From contig CP136340.1 in assembly GCA_032681305.1 (NCBI GenBank), forward strand, positions 1,096,854 to 1,160,853: a stretch of 64,000 bases of DNA, written 5' to 3'. The position numbers and the translations under genes were made by a program. Below, piece after piece: positions 1 to 8,501 of this stretch (positions within the stretch are counted from its first letter, which is position 1; every line of letters begins with the position of its first letter). Under the pieces are notes generated by a model. The model was not told the origin of the DNA, searched no databases, and was given only the letters and a program-made list of their open reading frames with translations. The DNA comes from HIMB114 sp008638005 (GTDB taxonomy: Bacteria > Pseudomonadota > Alphaproteobacteria > Pelagibacterales > Pelagibacteraceae).

Positions 1-1
1 T

Positions 2-97
2 GTAACTGAAAATTTTCAAGTCTTAGAAGTTCCTGAATTAAAGAAATTAACTGCAGAAAAAGTTTTAGATGTTTTAAAATCTAAAATTCCTACATAA
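2..97 (+). CDS. 3' end of an unidentified gene (partial)
   Basis: An open frame runs in from the left edge and ends at a TAA at 95-97, giving the last 31 residues of a protein rich in Leu, Lys and Glu (ending KSKIPT). The start lies outside the window and the fragment is too short to identify. It converges with the minus-strand gene that follows and overlaps its stop codon by 8 bases. The reality of the frame rests only on its being open and on its ordinary codon use. Confidence 0.5.
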   Translation, partial: VTENFQVLEVPELKKLTAEKVLDVLKSKIPT

Positions 98-317
98 AAA
101 AATATTTATAAAACCCTATGACTGAAAAAGGGATTTGAAGTGCAAAGTTAGTAAGCACTGCCTTATCCTTATTGATATAGCCGTGTATCGTCCAAGCAAT
201 AATGCCAGGTCCGTGAAAAAAAATATTTAATGGATAAATATTTAGGTACATCAATAATATTCCAATAAAAACTAAAGCCGTTCCTAACCATTTTAAATTT
301 TTTTTTATAAATTCCAT
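90..317 (-). CDS. small membrane protein, 75 aa, function unknown
   Basis: The 75-residue product has two hydrophobic stretches (about residues 9-30 and 55-75) separated by a short segment containing HGPGIIAW and a charged NKDKA turn, so it is probably a two-pass inner-membrane protein. I do not recognise a characterised family. It lies 4 bases downstream of the glycosyltransferase stop on the same strand and is probably the last gene of a redoxin-glycosyltransferase-membrane protein transcript. The Met start is the only reasonable one. Function cannot be inferred beyond membrane location. Confidence 0.7.
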   Translation of the reverse strand: MEFIKKNLKWLGTALVFIGILLMYLNIYPLNIFFHGPGIIAWTIHGYINKDKAVLTNFALQIPFSVIGFYKYFFM

Positions 318-321
318 TTAA

Positions 322-1419
322 TTAATATATTAGATCCAAGTATTTTTTGATTTGCAAATCCCAAGAGAATTGTTCAGAAAATAATTTAGCTTTCTCACCC
401 ATCAGTTTATAATTATTATTTTCCATCATTTGTGTTAAACTTTTGTAAATTTCGTTATGGTTTTCACCATCACATAACAGTCCAGTTTCACCATTCTTAA
501 CAATATCTGATGCTCCGCCAGTAATACCCGCAATAGATGGTGTCCCAAATTTTGCAGCTTCTAAATATGAAATTCCAAAACCTTCAACAGATTTTCCCGC
601 TTGAATTGACGGCATCACAAAAAAATCTGCAACTTTAATTAATGAGTTTTTCATTTCCTGAGTGACATCGCTTAAAAACATAAGATTTTGATTAAGCCCT
701 AACTGTTTACTTTGTTGTTCTAGGTTTTGCTTTTCATCTCCATCTCCAACAATCACCATTCTAAAATCTTCATATTTTGCCTGAAAATTCTTTAAAGCCA
801 GTAAAGTTTGCTCTAAGCCTTTTCGTTTCTCTAGGCGGCAAACACTGATTATTTTTGGATGAGAGCTTTGTCCGTAAATATTAATTGCACCATTCTCATC
901 TAAATCTTTATGATCAATCATATCTGTTCCAGGATTAATAATAATAATTTTATTTTCAGGAATACCTTTTTCTATTGCAAGGTTTTTTGTAAAATTTGAA
1001 TTTGCAATAATAAATTTAGCTTTAGATAAAGAATTAATCATTCTAATGTTTAAAGGAGATTTAATTGGATGATTTATTTCTTTTCCATGTATTAGACAAA
1101 GTGTTGGGACGGAACTGCAAATATTTTTTGATAATTTTTCTAAACTTTTCCAATGATCAGAGATAAGCGCTGCAATACTTTTATTGTTATTAAAAAAGTC
1201 GTGAATTTGATTGGCTTTTCTAAATTTTCTTATGAATTTAAAACCTTTAATTCTCTCAATTTCATATTTTTGTTTTTGATCAAATGCTTTGGCATTAGGC
1301 TTATCTTCTGCATACACCTTAACAGGTCCATGTTTTGATAAATGGTTTGCTATATCAGTCATCAAAATTTGCATTCCACCTAGCTCTGGCAAAAAACTTC
1401 TTGTTGTGATTACAAACAT
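322..1419 (-). CDS. GT4-type glycosyltransferase
   Basis: A 365-residue retaining glycosyltransferase of the GT-B fold, family GT4. The N-terminal half has the typical GG-containing loop for acceptor entry (ELGGMQ, residues 13-18). The C-terminal half has the nucleotide-sugar site: SVCRLEKRKG, IVGDGDEK, and an E-x7-E-type segment (EGFGISYLEA) near residues 280-290, followed by GTPSIAG. It should transfer a sugar from a nucleotide donor to a lipid or glycan acceptor at the cytoplasmic membrane. Donor and acceptor cannot be read from sequence. It starts 1 base after the upstream redoxin stop, suggesting one transcript. Confidence 0.85.
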   Translation of the reverse strand: MFVITTRSFLPELGGMQILMTDIANHLSKHGPVKVYAEDKPNAKAFDQKQKYEIERIKGFKFIRKFRKANQIHDFFNNNKSIAALISDHWKSLEKLSKNICSSVPTLCLIHGKEINHPIKSPLNIRMINSLSKAKFIIANSNFTKNLAIEKGIPENKIIIINPGTDMIDHKDLDENGAINIYGQSSHPKIISVCRLEKRKGLEQTLLALKNFQAKYEDFRMVIVGDGDEKQNLEQQSKQLGLNQNLMFLSDVTQEMKNSLIKVADFFVMPSIQAGKSVEGFGISYLEAAKFGTPSIAGITGGASDIVKNGETGLLCDGENHNEIYKSLTQMMENNNYKLMGEKAKLFSEQFSWDLQIKKYLDLIY

Positions 1420-1420
1420 T

Positions 1421-1972
1421 TTATTTCCACTTAATATTACAACCCATACTCGGATTTTGTTCTTGAGGCCCTTTTCCAGTGTCCGAAATAGTAATCATTG
1501 CTTTTAATAATTCATTCTCACTACCTTGAGTAGGTGTAAGATCTTTTAATTCTCGCAATCTGCCTCGGTACTGAAGTTCAAGATCTGAATTATATCCAAA
1601 AAAATCAGGCGTACATACTGCTCCGAATTCTTTTGCAACATTTTGAGTTTCATCGATTAAATAAGGAAAATTAAATTTATTTTCTTTTGCAAAAGTTTTC
1701 ATATTTTCAAAACTATCCTCTGGATAGTTTTTTGTATCATTCGACATAATAGCTATAGAATTAATATTGTAATTTTTTAATATTTCTGCAGTTTCAGAAA
1801 TTTCTTTTGCAATAGCTTTAACGTAAGGACAATGATTACAAATAAACATAATCAGAGTTCCTTTTTCTCCCATTAATGATTTTAGATCGTAATGAATTTC
1901 ATCAATATTTTTTAAATTAAAATCTTGAGCCTTTTCTCCAAAATTACACAAAGGTGTTTTTTCAAGTGCCAT
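1421..1972 (-). CDS. thioredoxin-fold redoxin (AhpC/TSA-like)
   Basis: A 183-residue protein of the redoxin superfamily with a CNHC (C-x-x-C) active site at residues 45-48 followed by cis-Pro-type sequence PDF near residue 120. It belongs to the thioredoxin-family proteins that carry ICNHCPYVK and are widespread in alphaproteobacteria. No signal peptide is seen, so it should be cytoplasmic. The likely role is thiol-disulfide exchange or peroxide reduction, but the substrate is unknown. It is transcribed divergently from the carbonic anhydrase gene, with 28 bases between the two starts, and is followed almost directly by the glycosyltransferase gene. Confidence 0.8.
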   Translation of the reverse strand: MALEKTPLCNFGEKAQDFNLKNIDEIHYDLKSLMGEKGTLIMFICNHCPYVKAIAKEISETAEILKNYNINSIAIMSNDTKNYPEDSFENMKTFAKENKFNFPYLIDETQNVAKEFGAVCTPDFFGYNSDLELQYRGRLRELKDLTPTQGSENELLKAMITISDTGKGPQEQNPSMGCNIKWK

Positions 1973-2000
1973 AAATATTTTTTTAATATATACGTTAAAT

Positions 2001-2513
2001 ATGATTCATCAACTTGGAGACAAAAAAATCACTCGAGATGGAAATAATTGGATTGCTGATAGTGCTAAAGTTATTGGTGATGTACATTTAAAAAATGATA
2101 GCAGTGTTTGGTTCGGAGCAGTTTTAAGAGGAGACATTGAGAGAATTACGGTTGGAGAGGGATCAAATGTACAAGATAACAGTGTTTTACATACAGACCC
2201 AGGCTGTCCAATTAACATCGGTTCAAATGTAACGATTGGACATCTTGTAATGCTTCATGGCTGCACAATTAAAGATGATAGTTTAATCGGCATTGGGGCG
2301 ATCATTTTAAATAAAGCTGTTATCGGTAAAAACTGTATTATTGGAGCTAATTCTTTAATTGCAGAAAACAAAGAAATACCCGATGGATCTTTAGTTATCG
2401 GTTCTCCTGGAAAAATTATCAGGCAGTTAAAAGAAGAAGAGATTAAAGCCGTTAAAGAAAATGCACAGCATTACGTTCAGAATTGGAAAAATTTTGAAAA
2501 AAACTTTAAGTAG
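2001..2513 (+). CDS. gamma-type carbonic anhydrase family protein
   Basis: A 170-residue left-handed beta-helix protein with hexapeptide repeats. Three histidines in the expected positions for zinc binding are visible (H64, H81, H86, in VLHTD, IGH and MLHG), as in the gamma carbonic anhydrase/PaaY/CaiE group. It probably forms a trimer with metal at subunit interfaces. Reversible CO2 hydration is the family activity, although many members have little activity in vitro, so the catalytic role is inferred. The gene ends directly against the convergent PNPOx-like gene. Confidence 0.85.
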   Translation: MIHQLGDKKITRDGNNWIADSAKVIGDVHLKNDSSVWFGAVLRGDIERITVGEGSNVQDNSVLHTDPGCPINIGSNVTIGHLVMLHGCTIKDDSLIGIGAIILNKAVIGKNCIIGANSLIAENKEIPDGSLVIGSPGKIIRQLKEEEIKAVKENAQHYVQNWKNFEKNFK

Positions 2514-3128
2514 TTAAGGTGTTATCCAGTCGGTTATAATTTCTTGATCTTTAATTAAAATTTTTGCTCTACGATGACCTTGTGAAGCAAGGTATAACCA
2601 TTCCATCTCATTGATTTTGCTTTCAATTACACAAAAATTATCAAAACCAATTTCTGTATCTTCAATATTAGGGTTTTTCCCCTCAAGTTCTTTTGGATAG
2701 CCAGGATGCGGTGTATCAGAAACTGAACCTGGTGCCTGAGAGGCTAAATAGCATTTTCGACTTATAACTTGTGTTTTTTCCCAAGCCTCTTTCGTCACTT
2801 CATCTTGATAGTGGATTGTAGCAACTCCTTTTGCTCGTACCTGAATTTTTCTCTTTTTATTATAAAATAAAAAATAAATATTATTATTATTTTTAAGAGC
2901 ACTAATCTTGGAAGATCTTAAATCTGTGTGAAATCTTAAAACTCTTTTTTCTTTAAAAGCACCTCGTAAAACAACAATTCTTCCATCTGAGAATTCACCT
3001 TTGTTTACAATAACTGTAGGCAATCTAAAGTCTTCAGATCGATCAACAACGCCTCTAGCTAACAAGGTCCAAATTTCATCAAAGATTAAATCTTTATTAT
3101 TATAAAAATCTGGAACTTGTTCGCTCAC
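2514..3128 (-). CDS. pyridoxamine 5'-phosphate oxidase family flavoprotein
   Basis: A 204-residue split-barrel FMN-binding protein. It has the PNPOx layout: RLPTVIV/GRIVVLRGA strands, RVLRFHTDLRSSK for phosphate and FMN contacts, YNKKRKIQVRAKG, and the C-terminal EWLYLASQGHRRAKI that resembles the FMN-clamping end of PdxH. It could be a true pyridoxal phosphate synthase or a related flavin reductase; the conserved C-terminal R-x-R-type segment favours PdxH-like activity but does not prove it. It sits 4 bases downstream of the dehydrogenase gene on the same strand. Confidence 0.75.
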   Translation of the reverse strand: MSEQVPDFYNNKDLIFDEIWTLLARGVVDRSEDFRLPTVIVNKGEFSDGRIVVLRGAFKEKRVLRFHTDLRSSKISALKNNNNIYFLFYNKKRKIQVRAKGVATIHYQDEVTKEAWEKTQVISRKCYLASQAPGSVSDTPHPGYPKELEGKNPNIEDTEIGFDNFCVIESKINEMEWLYLASQGHRRAKILIKDQEIITDWITP

Positions 3129-3132
3129 TAAA

Positions 3133-4005
3133 TTACTTTTTTGGAAGCAGGGTGATTAGGCTTGAAGTATCAAAACGATTTCCACCATTTTTTTGAACTT
3201 CAGCATAATATTGATCAACAATCTCAGTTACAGGTAACTTTGATCCATTTGATTTTGCTTCTTCCATTGCAATGCTCAAATCTTTTCTCATCCAATCTAC
3301 AGCAAAACCATAATCAAACTTATCTTCAATCATTGTTTTAAATCTATTTTCCATTTGCCAAGATTGTGCAGCACCTTTTGATATAACCTCAATAACATCC
3401 TCAACATTTAGTCCAGCGTTTTGACCAAATCGAATTCCTTCAGAAAGAGCTTGAACTAAACCTGCAATACAAATTTGGTTTACCATTTTTGCAAGCTGTC
3501 CACTTCCAGAGGTTCCTAATAATTTAATTTTTTTGCTATAACAATCAATCACAGGTTCAGCTTTTTCATAATCTGACTGTTCCCCTCCAACCATAACAGT
3601 AAGAGCTCCATTTTCAGCTCCAGCTTGTCCGCCAGATACAGGTGCATCTAAAAAACCAAATCCTTTTTCAGTTGCAATGTTAAAAAGTTCTCTAGCAACT
3701 TTTGCAGATGCTGTAGTGTTATCAATAAAGACTGCACCTTTTTTTACATTTTGAAAAGCACCCTCTGGTCCAGTTGTAACTTCTTTTAAGTCGTTATCAT
3801 TACCAACACACGTAAAAACAAAGTCAGCTTCTTTTGCTGCTTCTGCAGGTGTTGATGCCGTCTTTCCTTTATAAGTTTGTGCCCACTTCTCAGCTTTCGC
3901 CGCAGTACGATTATAAACTGTTACATCATGACCAGCTTTTGATATATATCCAGCCATTGGAAAACCCATGACACCTAAACCGATAAAAGCTACTTTGTTT
4001 GACAT
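3133..4005 (-). CDS. NAD(P)-dependent beta-hydroxyacid dehydrogenase (3-hydroxyisobutyrate / tartronate semialdehyde reductase family)
   Basis: A 290-residue member of the HIBADH family. It shows the Rossmann motif GLGVMG (9-14), the substrate-binding stretch DAPVSGG (about 120-126), and the catalytic lysine in GQLAKMVNQ (K173). The family oxidises or reduces beta-hydroxyacids such as 3-hydroxyisobutyrate or tartronate semialdehyde, in the cytoplasm. Tartronate semialdehyde (2-hydroxy-3-oxopropionate) reduction would fit the glyoxylate-related genes elsewhere in the window, but specificity cannot be assigned. It is divergent from the MFS gene with a 19-base gap that carries the good Shine-Dalgarno AGGAGT for this gene. 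Confidence 0.85.
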   Translation of the reverse strand: MSNKVAFIGLGVMGFPMAGYISKAGHDVTVYNRTAAKAEKWAQTYKGKTASTPAEAAKEADFVFTCVGNDNDLKEVTTGPEGAFQNVKKGAVFIDNTTASAKVARELFNIATEKGFGFLDAPVSGGQAGAENGALTVMVGGEQSDYEKAEPVIDCYSKKIKLLGTSGSGQLAKMVNQICIAGLVQALSEGIRFGQNAGLNVEDVIEVISKGAAQSWQMENRFKTMIEDKFDYGFAVDWMRKDLSIAMEEAKSNGSKLPVTEIVDQYYAEVQKNGGNRFDTSSLITLLPKK

Positions 4006-4024
4006 TTAATACTCCTTTTTAATT

Positions 4025-5242
4025 ATGTTTAATTTTCAATTTTTAAAATCAAATTTTCAATACCTTCTATTTGGTTTCCTGATGACTTTTTGTTCAAGTT
4101 TCGGGCAAACTTTTTTTTTAGGTATTTTTAATCCGTTTATAAGGGAAGATTTAAATTTAAGCCACTCTGAATTTGGCGGTATTTATTCTGCCGCCACTCT
4201 TGTGAGTAGTTTAACGATTATATGGTTAGGTAAAAAAATTGATGATTTTAAATTAAGAAATTTTGCAATTTTTGTTTGTATTAGTTTATTTTTTGCAGCA
4301 GTTTTTATGAGTCAGTTATCAAGCCTAGTACATTTATTACTAGCCATTTTTTTTCTAAGACTTTTTGGCCAAGGACTGATGAGCCATACCTCAAGCACCG
4401 CTATGGCAAGATACTTTGATAAAAATAGAGGTAAGGCGCTTGGTGTAGCTTGGTTGGGTTTATCATTTGGTGAAGGAATTTTACCAGGTCTTGTTATTTT
4501 TTTATTGAATTATTTAGTATGGAAAAAAATATGGATTACTATTGCAGTTTTCTTAATTGTTTTTGTTTTGCCTTTAATTATATTTTTACTAAAAAACTTT
4601 GAAGATAACTCTGTTGAACAAGAGCAATCAAAAAAAAGTGAAAACATTAAAAATTGGACTAGGCAGGAAGTTTTAAAAGATTTAAGATTTTATTTTTTAT
4701 TACCAGCTGTTTTGTGCCCTGCATTTTTGATTACTGGAATATTTATCAACCAAATATATCTTTTTGAAAATTTAAATTGGGGGATTAACTTTATTGCTCC
4801 AAGCTTTACAGCTTATGCAATTTTTAGTGTTATATCTTTGCAATTATCAGGATTTTTAATTGATAAATTTAGCGCTTTAAAAATATTACCTTTTTATTTA
4901 ATTCCAATGATACTTGGATTATTATTTTCTCTGTTTTTTAAATTCGCACTATCTCCTGTTATTTTTTTTATTTTAATGGCGATTACAAATGGGACATCCA
5001 ATGTTCTGTTAACCTCAACATGGTCAGAGATGTATGGAACAAAACATTTAGGTGCAATCAGATCTATTACGGTGTCTCTTATGGTTTTTTCAACTTCATT
5101 ATCACCATTTTTATTTGGGTACTTAATTGATTTTGGATTTAACGCAAAAGACATCACCCTATTCATGGTTATCTATGCTTTATTTTCAAATGGCTTACTT
5201 TTACTAAGGTTAAAGAGTTATAAGCCGGTCATTAACTCTTGA
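4025..5242 (+). CDS. MFS transporter
   Basis: A 405-residue integral membrane protein with about twelve hydrophobic segments and a basic/acidic central loop (around residues 195-215). MFS loop features are visible: WLGKKIDDFKLRN after helix 2 and the matching FLIDKFSALKIL in the second half. It should be a secondary carrier in the inner membrane. The substrate is unknown; sequence features resemble the monocarboxylate-type MFS group common in marine alphaproteobacteria, but this is a weak inference. It is followed after 34 bases by rpoZ. Confidence 0.85.
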   Translation: MFNFQFLKSNFQYLLFGFLMTFCSSFGQTFFLGIFNPFIREDLNLSHSEFGGIYSAATLVSSLTIIWLGKKIDDFKLRNFAIFVCISLFFAAVFMSQLSSLVHLLLAIFFLRLFGQGLMSHTSSTAMARYFDKNRGKALGVAWLGLSFGEGILPGLVIFLLNYLVWKKIWITIAVFLIVFVLPLIIFLLKNFEDNSVEQEQSKKSENIKNWTRQEVLKDLRFYFLLPAVLCPAFLITGIFINQIYLFENLNWGINFIAPSFTAYAIFSVISLQLSGFLIDKFSALKILPFYLIPMILGLLFSLFFKFALSPVIFFILMAITNGTSNVLLTSTWSEMYGTKHLGAIRSITVSLMVFSTSLSPFLFGYLIDFGFNAKDITLFMVIYALFSNGLLLLRLKSYKPVINS

Positions 5243-5276
5243 ATTTTTTTATTAAAATCATTATAAGCCCTGCAGC

Positions 5277-5723
5277 ATGGCAAGAGTCACAGTTGAAGAT
5301 TGTTTAGAAGTCGTTGATAATCAATACGATCTCGTAATTTTAGCAAAAGAAAGAACATTACAAATTGGAGCAGGGGATAAACCTATGGTTCCAGAGGATA
5401 ATGACAAGAAGACTGTTTTATCTTTAAGAGAAATTGGCGATAAACTTTTAGATCAAAAATCTTTAGAAGCACAAACCATTGATCGAGCTAGAGAGCATCC
5501 GGAAGATGCTACCGAGCAAGAAGAGTACGATGCACCCGAAGGCGATGCGTTTGAAGAAATTTATAAAGGTGAAGTTTCTAAATCGGGTCAAGCAATATTG
5601 CCATCTAAGCGATCTCGAAAAGTCCCATCTCAAAACATGAAATCAAATGATGATGTTGATGATGAAGAAGATTTTACAGATGAAGTATCTACAGACAGTA
5701 GCACTGAAGAACAAAGTTCTTAA
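5277..5723 (+). CDS. rpoZ: RNA polymerase omega subunit
   Basis: The first ~65 residues are a clear RpoZ domain (MARVTVEDC, YDLVILAKERTLQI, KKTVLSLREI), the part that latches onto beta-prime and helps assemble RNA polymerase. At 148 residues it is longer than the roughly 90-residue E. coli subunit because of a low-complexity acidic tail (DDVDDEEDF and Ser/Thr/Glu runs). Long acidic tails are seen in other alphaproteobacterial omegas. The last 4 bases overlap the convergent CoA-transferase gene. Confidence 0.92.
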   Translation: MARVTVEDCLEVVDNQYDLVILAKERTLQIGAGDKPMVPEDNDKKTVLSLREIGDKLLDQKSLEAQTIDRAREHPEDATEQEEYDAPEGDAFEEIYKGEVSKSGQAILPSKRSRKVPSQNMKSNDDVDDEEDFTDEVSTDSSTEEQSS

Positions 5724-6865
5724 TTATTAAATTCTTTTAAAATTTTTTCTCGATGTTGGTCTAAGTCTGGGATGTCGCCGCGAGTTTTACCATCTTCATA
5801 GGATGACATTTTAATTGGATTTCCAGCCATTTTAAATTCTCCAATTTTATTATGCATTGCACTTACAATCATATTTCTAGATTGAGTCTGGGGGCTTTCA
5901 ACCGCTTCTTTTATATTGTTAATGGGGCCACAAGGAATTTTTTTATCTTCTAGTATTTTACACCATTCAGCTGTTGTTTTATTTTTAAGTTTTTCTTCTA
6001 ATATTTTTTTTAACTCTTCAATATTTTCATTTCTTTTTGAATTCGTGTTAAATTTTTCATCTTGATACAAGTTAAGGTCAAAAATTTTACACATACCTTC
6101 AAAAAGCTTATCATTGCCTGCAGCTATAATAATGTGACTGTCTTTTGTCTTAAAAGCTTCAAATGGAGCAATGGATGGATGTCTTGATCCCATAGGTTTT
6201 GGTATCTCACCTTTAGATAAATATCTTGCAATGGCATTTTCTAAAATTGCAATTTGGCAATCAAGCATTGCCACATCAATATACATGCCACGTCCAGTTT
6301 TTTCACGATCATACAATGCAGCATTGATTCCAATCACAGTAAACAATCCTGCAGTAATATCTCCAATCGAAGTTCCAACTCTTGTAGGTTCGCTATTAGG
6401 TTGACCCGTAACACTCATTAAACCACCCATACCTTGAACAACCATATCATAAGCCGGCAATTCTTTAAGTGGTCCTGTCTGACCAAAACCTGAAGCAGAT
6501 GCATAAATAAGTTTTGGATATTTTTCTTTTAGATCATCCCAACCATAACCCCATTTATTTAAAGTTCCAGGTTTAAAGTTTTCAACTAAAATGTCAGCTT
6601 TACTTAAAATTTTTTCAAAAATTTTTTTATCTTCATCAACTTTTAAATTAAGAGCGATACTTTCTTTGTTTCGATTAAGGGACATAAAGTATGCAGATTG
6701 ATCTTCAACGAATGGACCAAAGCCTCTGGAGTCGTCACCAACTTCAGGCGCTTCAACTTTTATAACTCGGGCTCCAAGGTCAGATAAAACCATAGTACAA
6801 TAGGGTCCAACCAACACTCTTGTTAAATCTAATACTAATAACCCTGATAAAGGACCTTTATTCAT
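5720..6865 (-). CDS. family III CoA-transferase (CaiB/BaiF)
   Basis: About 381 residues of a CaiB/BaiF (formyl-CoA transferase-like) enzyme. The N-terminus VLDLTRVLVGPYCTM and the GARVIKVE segment bind CoA. The predicted catalytic aspartate is in SIGDITAG, the position equivalent to Asp169 of formyl-CoA transferase. I start the gene at the Met of MNKGPLSG; a start 10 codons upstream at 6895 is also open. It is divergent from a TRAP operon that includes malonyl-CoA decarboxylase, so it may move CoA onto the imported dicarboxylate. That role is inferred from context. Confidence 0.85.
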   Translation of the reverse strand: MNKGPLSGLLVLDLTRVLVGPYCTMVLSDLGARVIKVEAPEVGDDSRGFGPFVEDQSAYFMSLNRNKESIALNLKVDEDKKIFEKILSKADILVENFKPGTLNKWGYGWDDLKEKYPKLIYASASGFGQTGPLKELPAYDMVVQGMGGLMSVTGQPNSEPTRVGTSIGDITAGLFTVIGINAALYDREKTGRGMYIDVAMLDCQIAILENAIARYLSKGEIPKPMGSRHPSIAPFEAFKTKDSHIIIAAGNDKLFEGMCKIFDLNLYQDEKFNTNSKRNENIEELKKILEEKLKNKTTAEWCKILEDKKIPCGPINNIKEAVESPQTQSRNMIVSAMHNKIGEFKMAGNPIKMSSYEDGKTRGDIPDLDQHREKILKEFNN

Positions 6866-6929
6866 TGTTGATCTTGATATCAAAATATAGTTCAATAGCC
6901 AATAATTTAACTAACAAGGGGAGAAACAA

Positions 6930-7958
6930 ATGAAAAAAATTTCGACTTATTTCTTGTCTGCTATTTTTTTGCTGACTTCTTTTTTATTTATTACTCAATG
7001 TGATAAACCTGAAAAGAAAGTTACATTAAAAGCAAGTCATCAGTGGCCAGGAACTAAAAGAAAAGACGGTAAGTTTGATGTACGACATGAAATGGTACAG
7101 ATCATTGCTGATGAAATGAAAAAAGCAAACGTTGGAGTGGATGTTAGGATCTATCCAGCAAAATCACTTTATAAACCAAAAGAGCAGTGGAAGCCTATGA
7201 CGACTGGTCAGCTGGATATTTCAGCTTTCCCTTTAGCTTATGCTGCAAAATTCCACCCAGAATTTGACATTACGTTAATGCCTGGAATGGTTAAAAACCA
7301 CAAACACGCTCTTAGAGTTAATAACTCGCCAATGATGAAGACGATTAAAAAGATCATCAATGATGCAGGTGTAGTGGTACTGTCTGATGCTTGGTTAGCT
7401 GGCGGTTTCGTATCTAAAAAAAATTGTATTACGAATCCTGAAAGCGTTAAAGGTCAAGTATTTAGAGCAGCGGGTAAAGCATTTAACCAAATGTTAGAAG
7501 GTGCGGGATCTGGTATTCAGTCAATGCCATCTTCTGAAATTTATAATGGTCTACAAACTGGAGTTCTTGATGGAGCAAATACAAGTTCTGGAAGTTTTGT
7601 TTCATACAGAATTTACGAGCAAGTAAAATGTGCAACGCCTCCAGGGGATTATGGATTATGGTTTATGTACGAGCCAATTCTTATGTCTAAACAATCTTTT
7701 GAAAAGTTAAGTAAGAAACAACAAGACGCTTTAATGAAAGCGGGTAAAGTTGCAGAAGAGTTTATGACTAGAGAAGCAGCTGGTTTAGACACAACTATGG
7801 AAAAAGCTTATAAACAAGCTGGTGTAAAATTAGCATATATGAGTGAGAGCGATTATAACGCTTGGATTGATATAGCTAAAAAAACATCCTACAAAAATTT
7901 TGCTGAAAAAGTTTCTGGTGGTCAAAAATTGATTGACCAAGCTTTAGCGGTAAAATAA
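6930..7958 (+). CDS. dctP: TRAP transporter solute-binding protein (DctP family)
   Basis: A 342-residue DctP-type periplasmic receptor. The first ~25 residues form a signal peptide (basic MKK, then a hydrophobic run) ending ITQC, which could be a poor lipobox with Gln at -1 or an ordinary cleavage region. The mature part shows typical DctP segments: GQVFRAAGKAFNQML, SSEIYNGLQTGVLDGANTS and the helical C-terminus. It would bind an organic acid and deliver it to the QM permease. A strong AGGGGAGA Shine-Dalgarno lies upstream. Downstream partners suggest a malonate-like ligand. Confidence 0.9.
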   Translation: MKKISTYFLSAIFLLTSFLFITQCDKPEKKVTLKASHQWPGTKRKDGKFDVRHEMVQIIADEMKKANVGVDVRIYPAKSLYKPKEQWKPMTTGQLDISAFPLAYAAKFHPEFDITLMPGMVKNHKHALRVNNSPMMKTIKKIINDAGVVVLSDAWLAGGFVSKKNCITNPESVKGQVFRAAGKAFNQMLEGAGSGIQSMPSSEIYNGLQTGVLDGANTSSGSFVSYRIYEQVKCATPPGDYGLWFMYEPILMSKQSFEKLSKKQQDALMKAGKVAEEFMTREAAGLDTTMEKAYKQAGVKLAYMSESDYNAWIDIAKKTSYKNFAEKVSGGQKLIDQALAVK

Positions 7959-7970
7959 TATCTTCAAATT

Positions 7971-8002
7971 AATACCCCTGCCAAAAGCAGGGGTATTTTT
8001 TT
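7971..8002 (+). terminator. terminator-like hairpin between dctP and dctQ, also holding the dctQ Shine-Dalgarno
   Basis: A perfect 11-bp stem (7971-7981 with 7987-7997, loop 7982-7986) is followed by an unbroken T-run to 8002, and the dctQ ATG begins at 8003. This is the signature of an intrinsic terminator, and here it probably acts as an attenuator giving more dctP than dctQM mRNA. The only Shine-Dalgarno-like bases for dctQ (AGGGG, 7989-7993) are in the 3' arm of the stem. Confidence 0.8.
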
Positions 8003-8500
8003 ATGACAGACAAATTTATAGAATTCACAAATAAGATAGCAAAGCTTTGCGGAATATTTGCTGCAGGGTGCTTGTTATTATCAATCGTTCTTATTACAGA
8101 ATTAGTTTTTGAGAGATATATATTTAAAAATGCAATTACTTGGCAAACAGAGCTTGTAACCATGCTTTTGATTGCCTCTACATTTATTGGCAGCGCCTAT
8201 GTTTTAAGTGAAAAAGGCCATGTTAACATGGAATATCTTTATAATTTTTTATCTAAAAAAAATGTTTTACGACTTAGAATATTTACAGATACTTTATGCT
8301 TACTTTTTTTTATTATCCTTTTTTATGTAAGTTTTGAAATTACAGTGGGCGCATTTATCAATAATTATAATACAGGAACAGTGTGGGGACCCCCTTTATG
8401 GATACCTTACTCTTCAATGTTAATTGGAGCTACATTAATGACCATGTCTTATATAGCTGAATTAATAAAGTTATTTAGAGAATTGAAGGGATTAAATTAA
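8003..8500 (+). CDS. dctQ: TRAP transporter small permease (DctQ family)
   Basis: A 165-residue DctQ protein with four predicted transmembrane segments. The family signature region ITWQTELVTMLLIASTFIGSAYVL and the KGHVNMEYL segment after helix 2 are visible. It forms the membrane complex with DctM. The start is fixed by its position directly after the T-run of the upstream hairpin and by the match to family length. It is 1 base from the dctM start. Confidence 0.9.
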   Translation: MTDKFIEFTNKIAKLCGIFAAGCLLLSIVLITELVFERYIFKNAITWQTELVTMLLIASTFIGSAYVLSEKGHVNMEYLYNFLSKKNVLRLRIFTDTLCLLFFIILFYVSFEITVGAFINNYNTGTVWGPPLWIPYSSMLIGATLMTMSYIAELIKLFRELKGLN

Positions 8501-8501
8501 A

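Noticed and set aside
1153..1507. Plus-strand open frames over the glycosyltransferase and redoxin genes
   Set aside because: They lie antisense to well-supported genes and lack ribosome-binding sites or recognisable domains.
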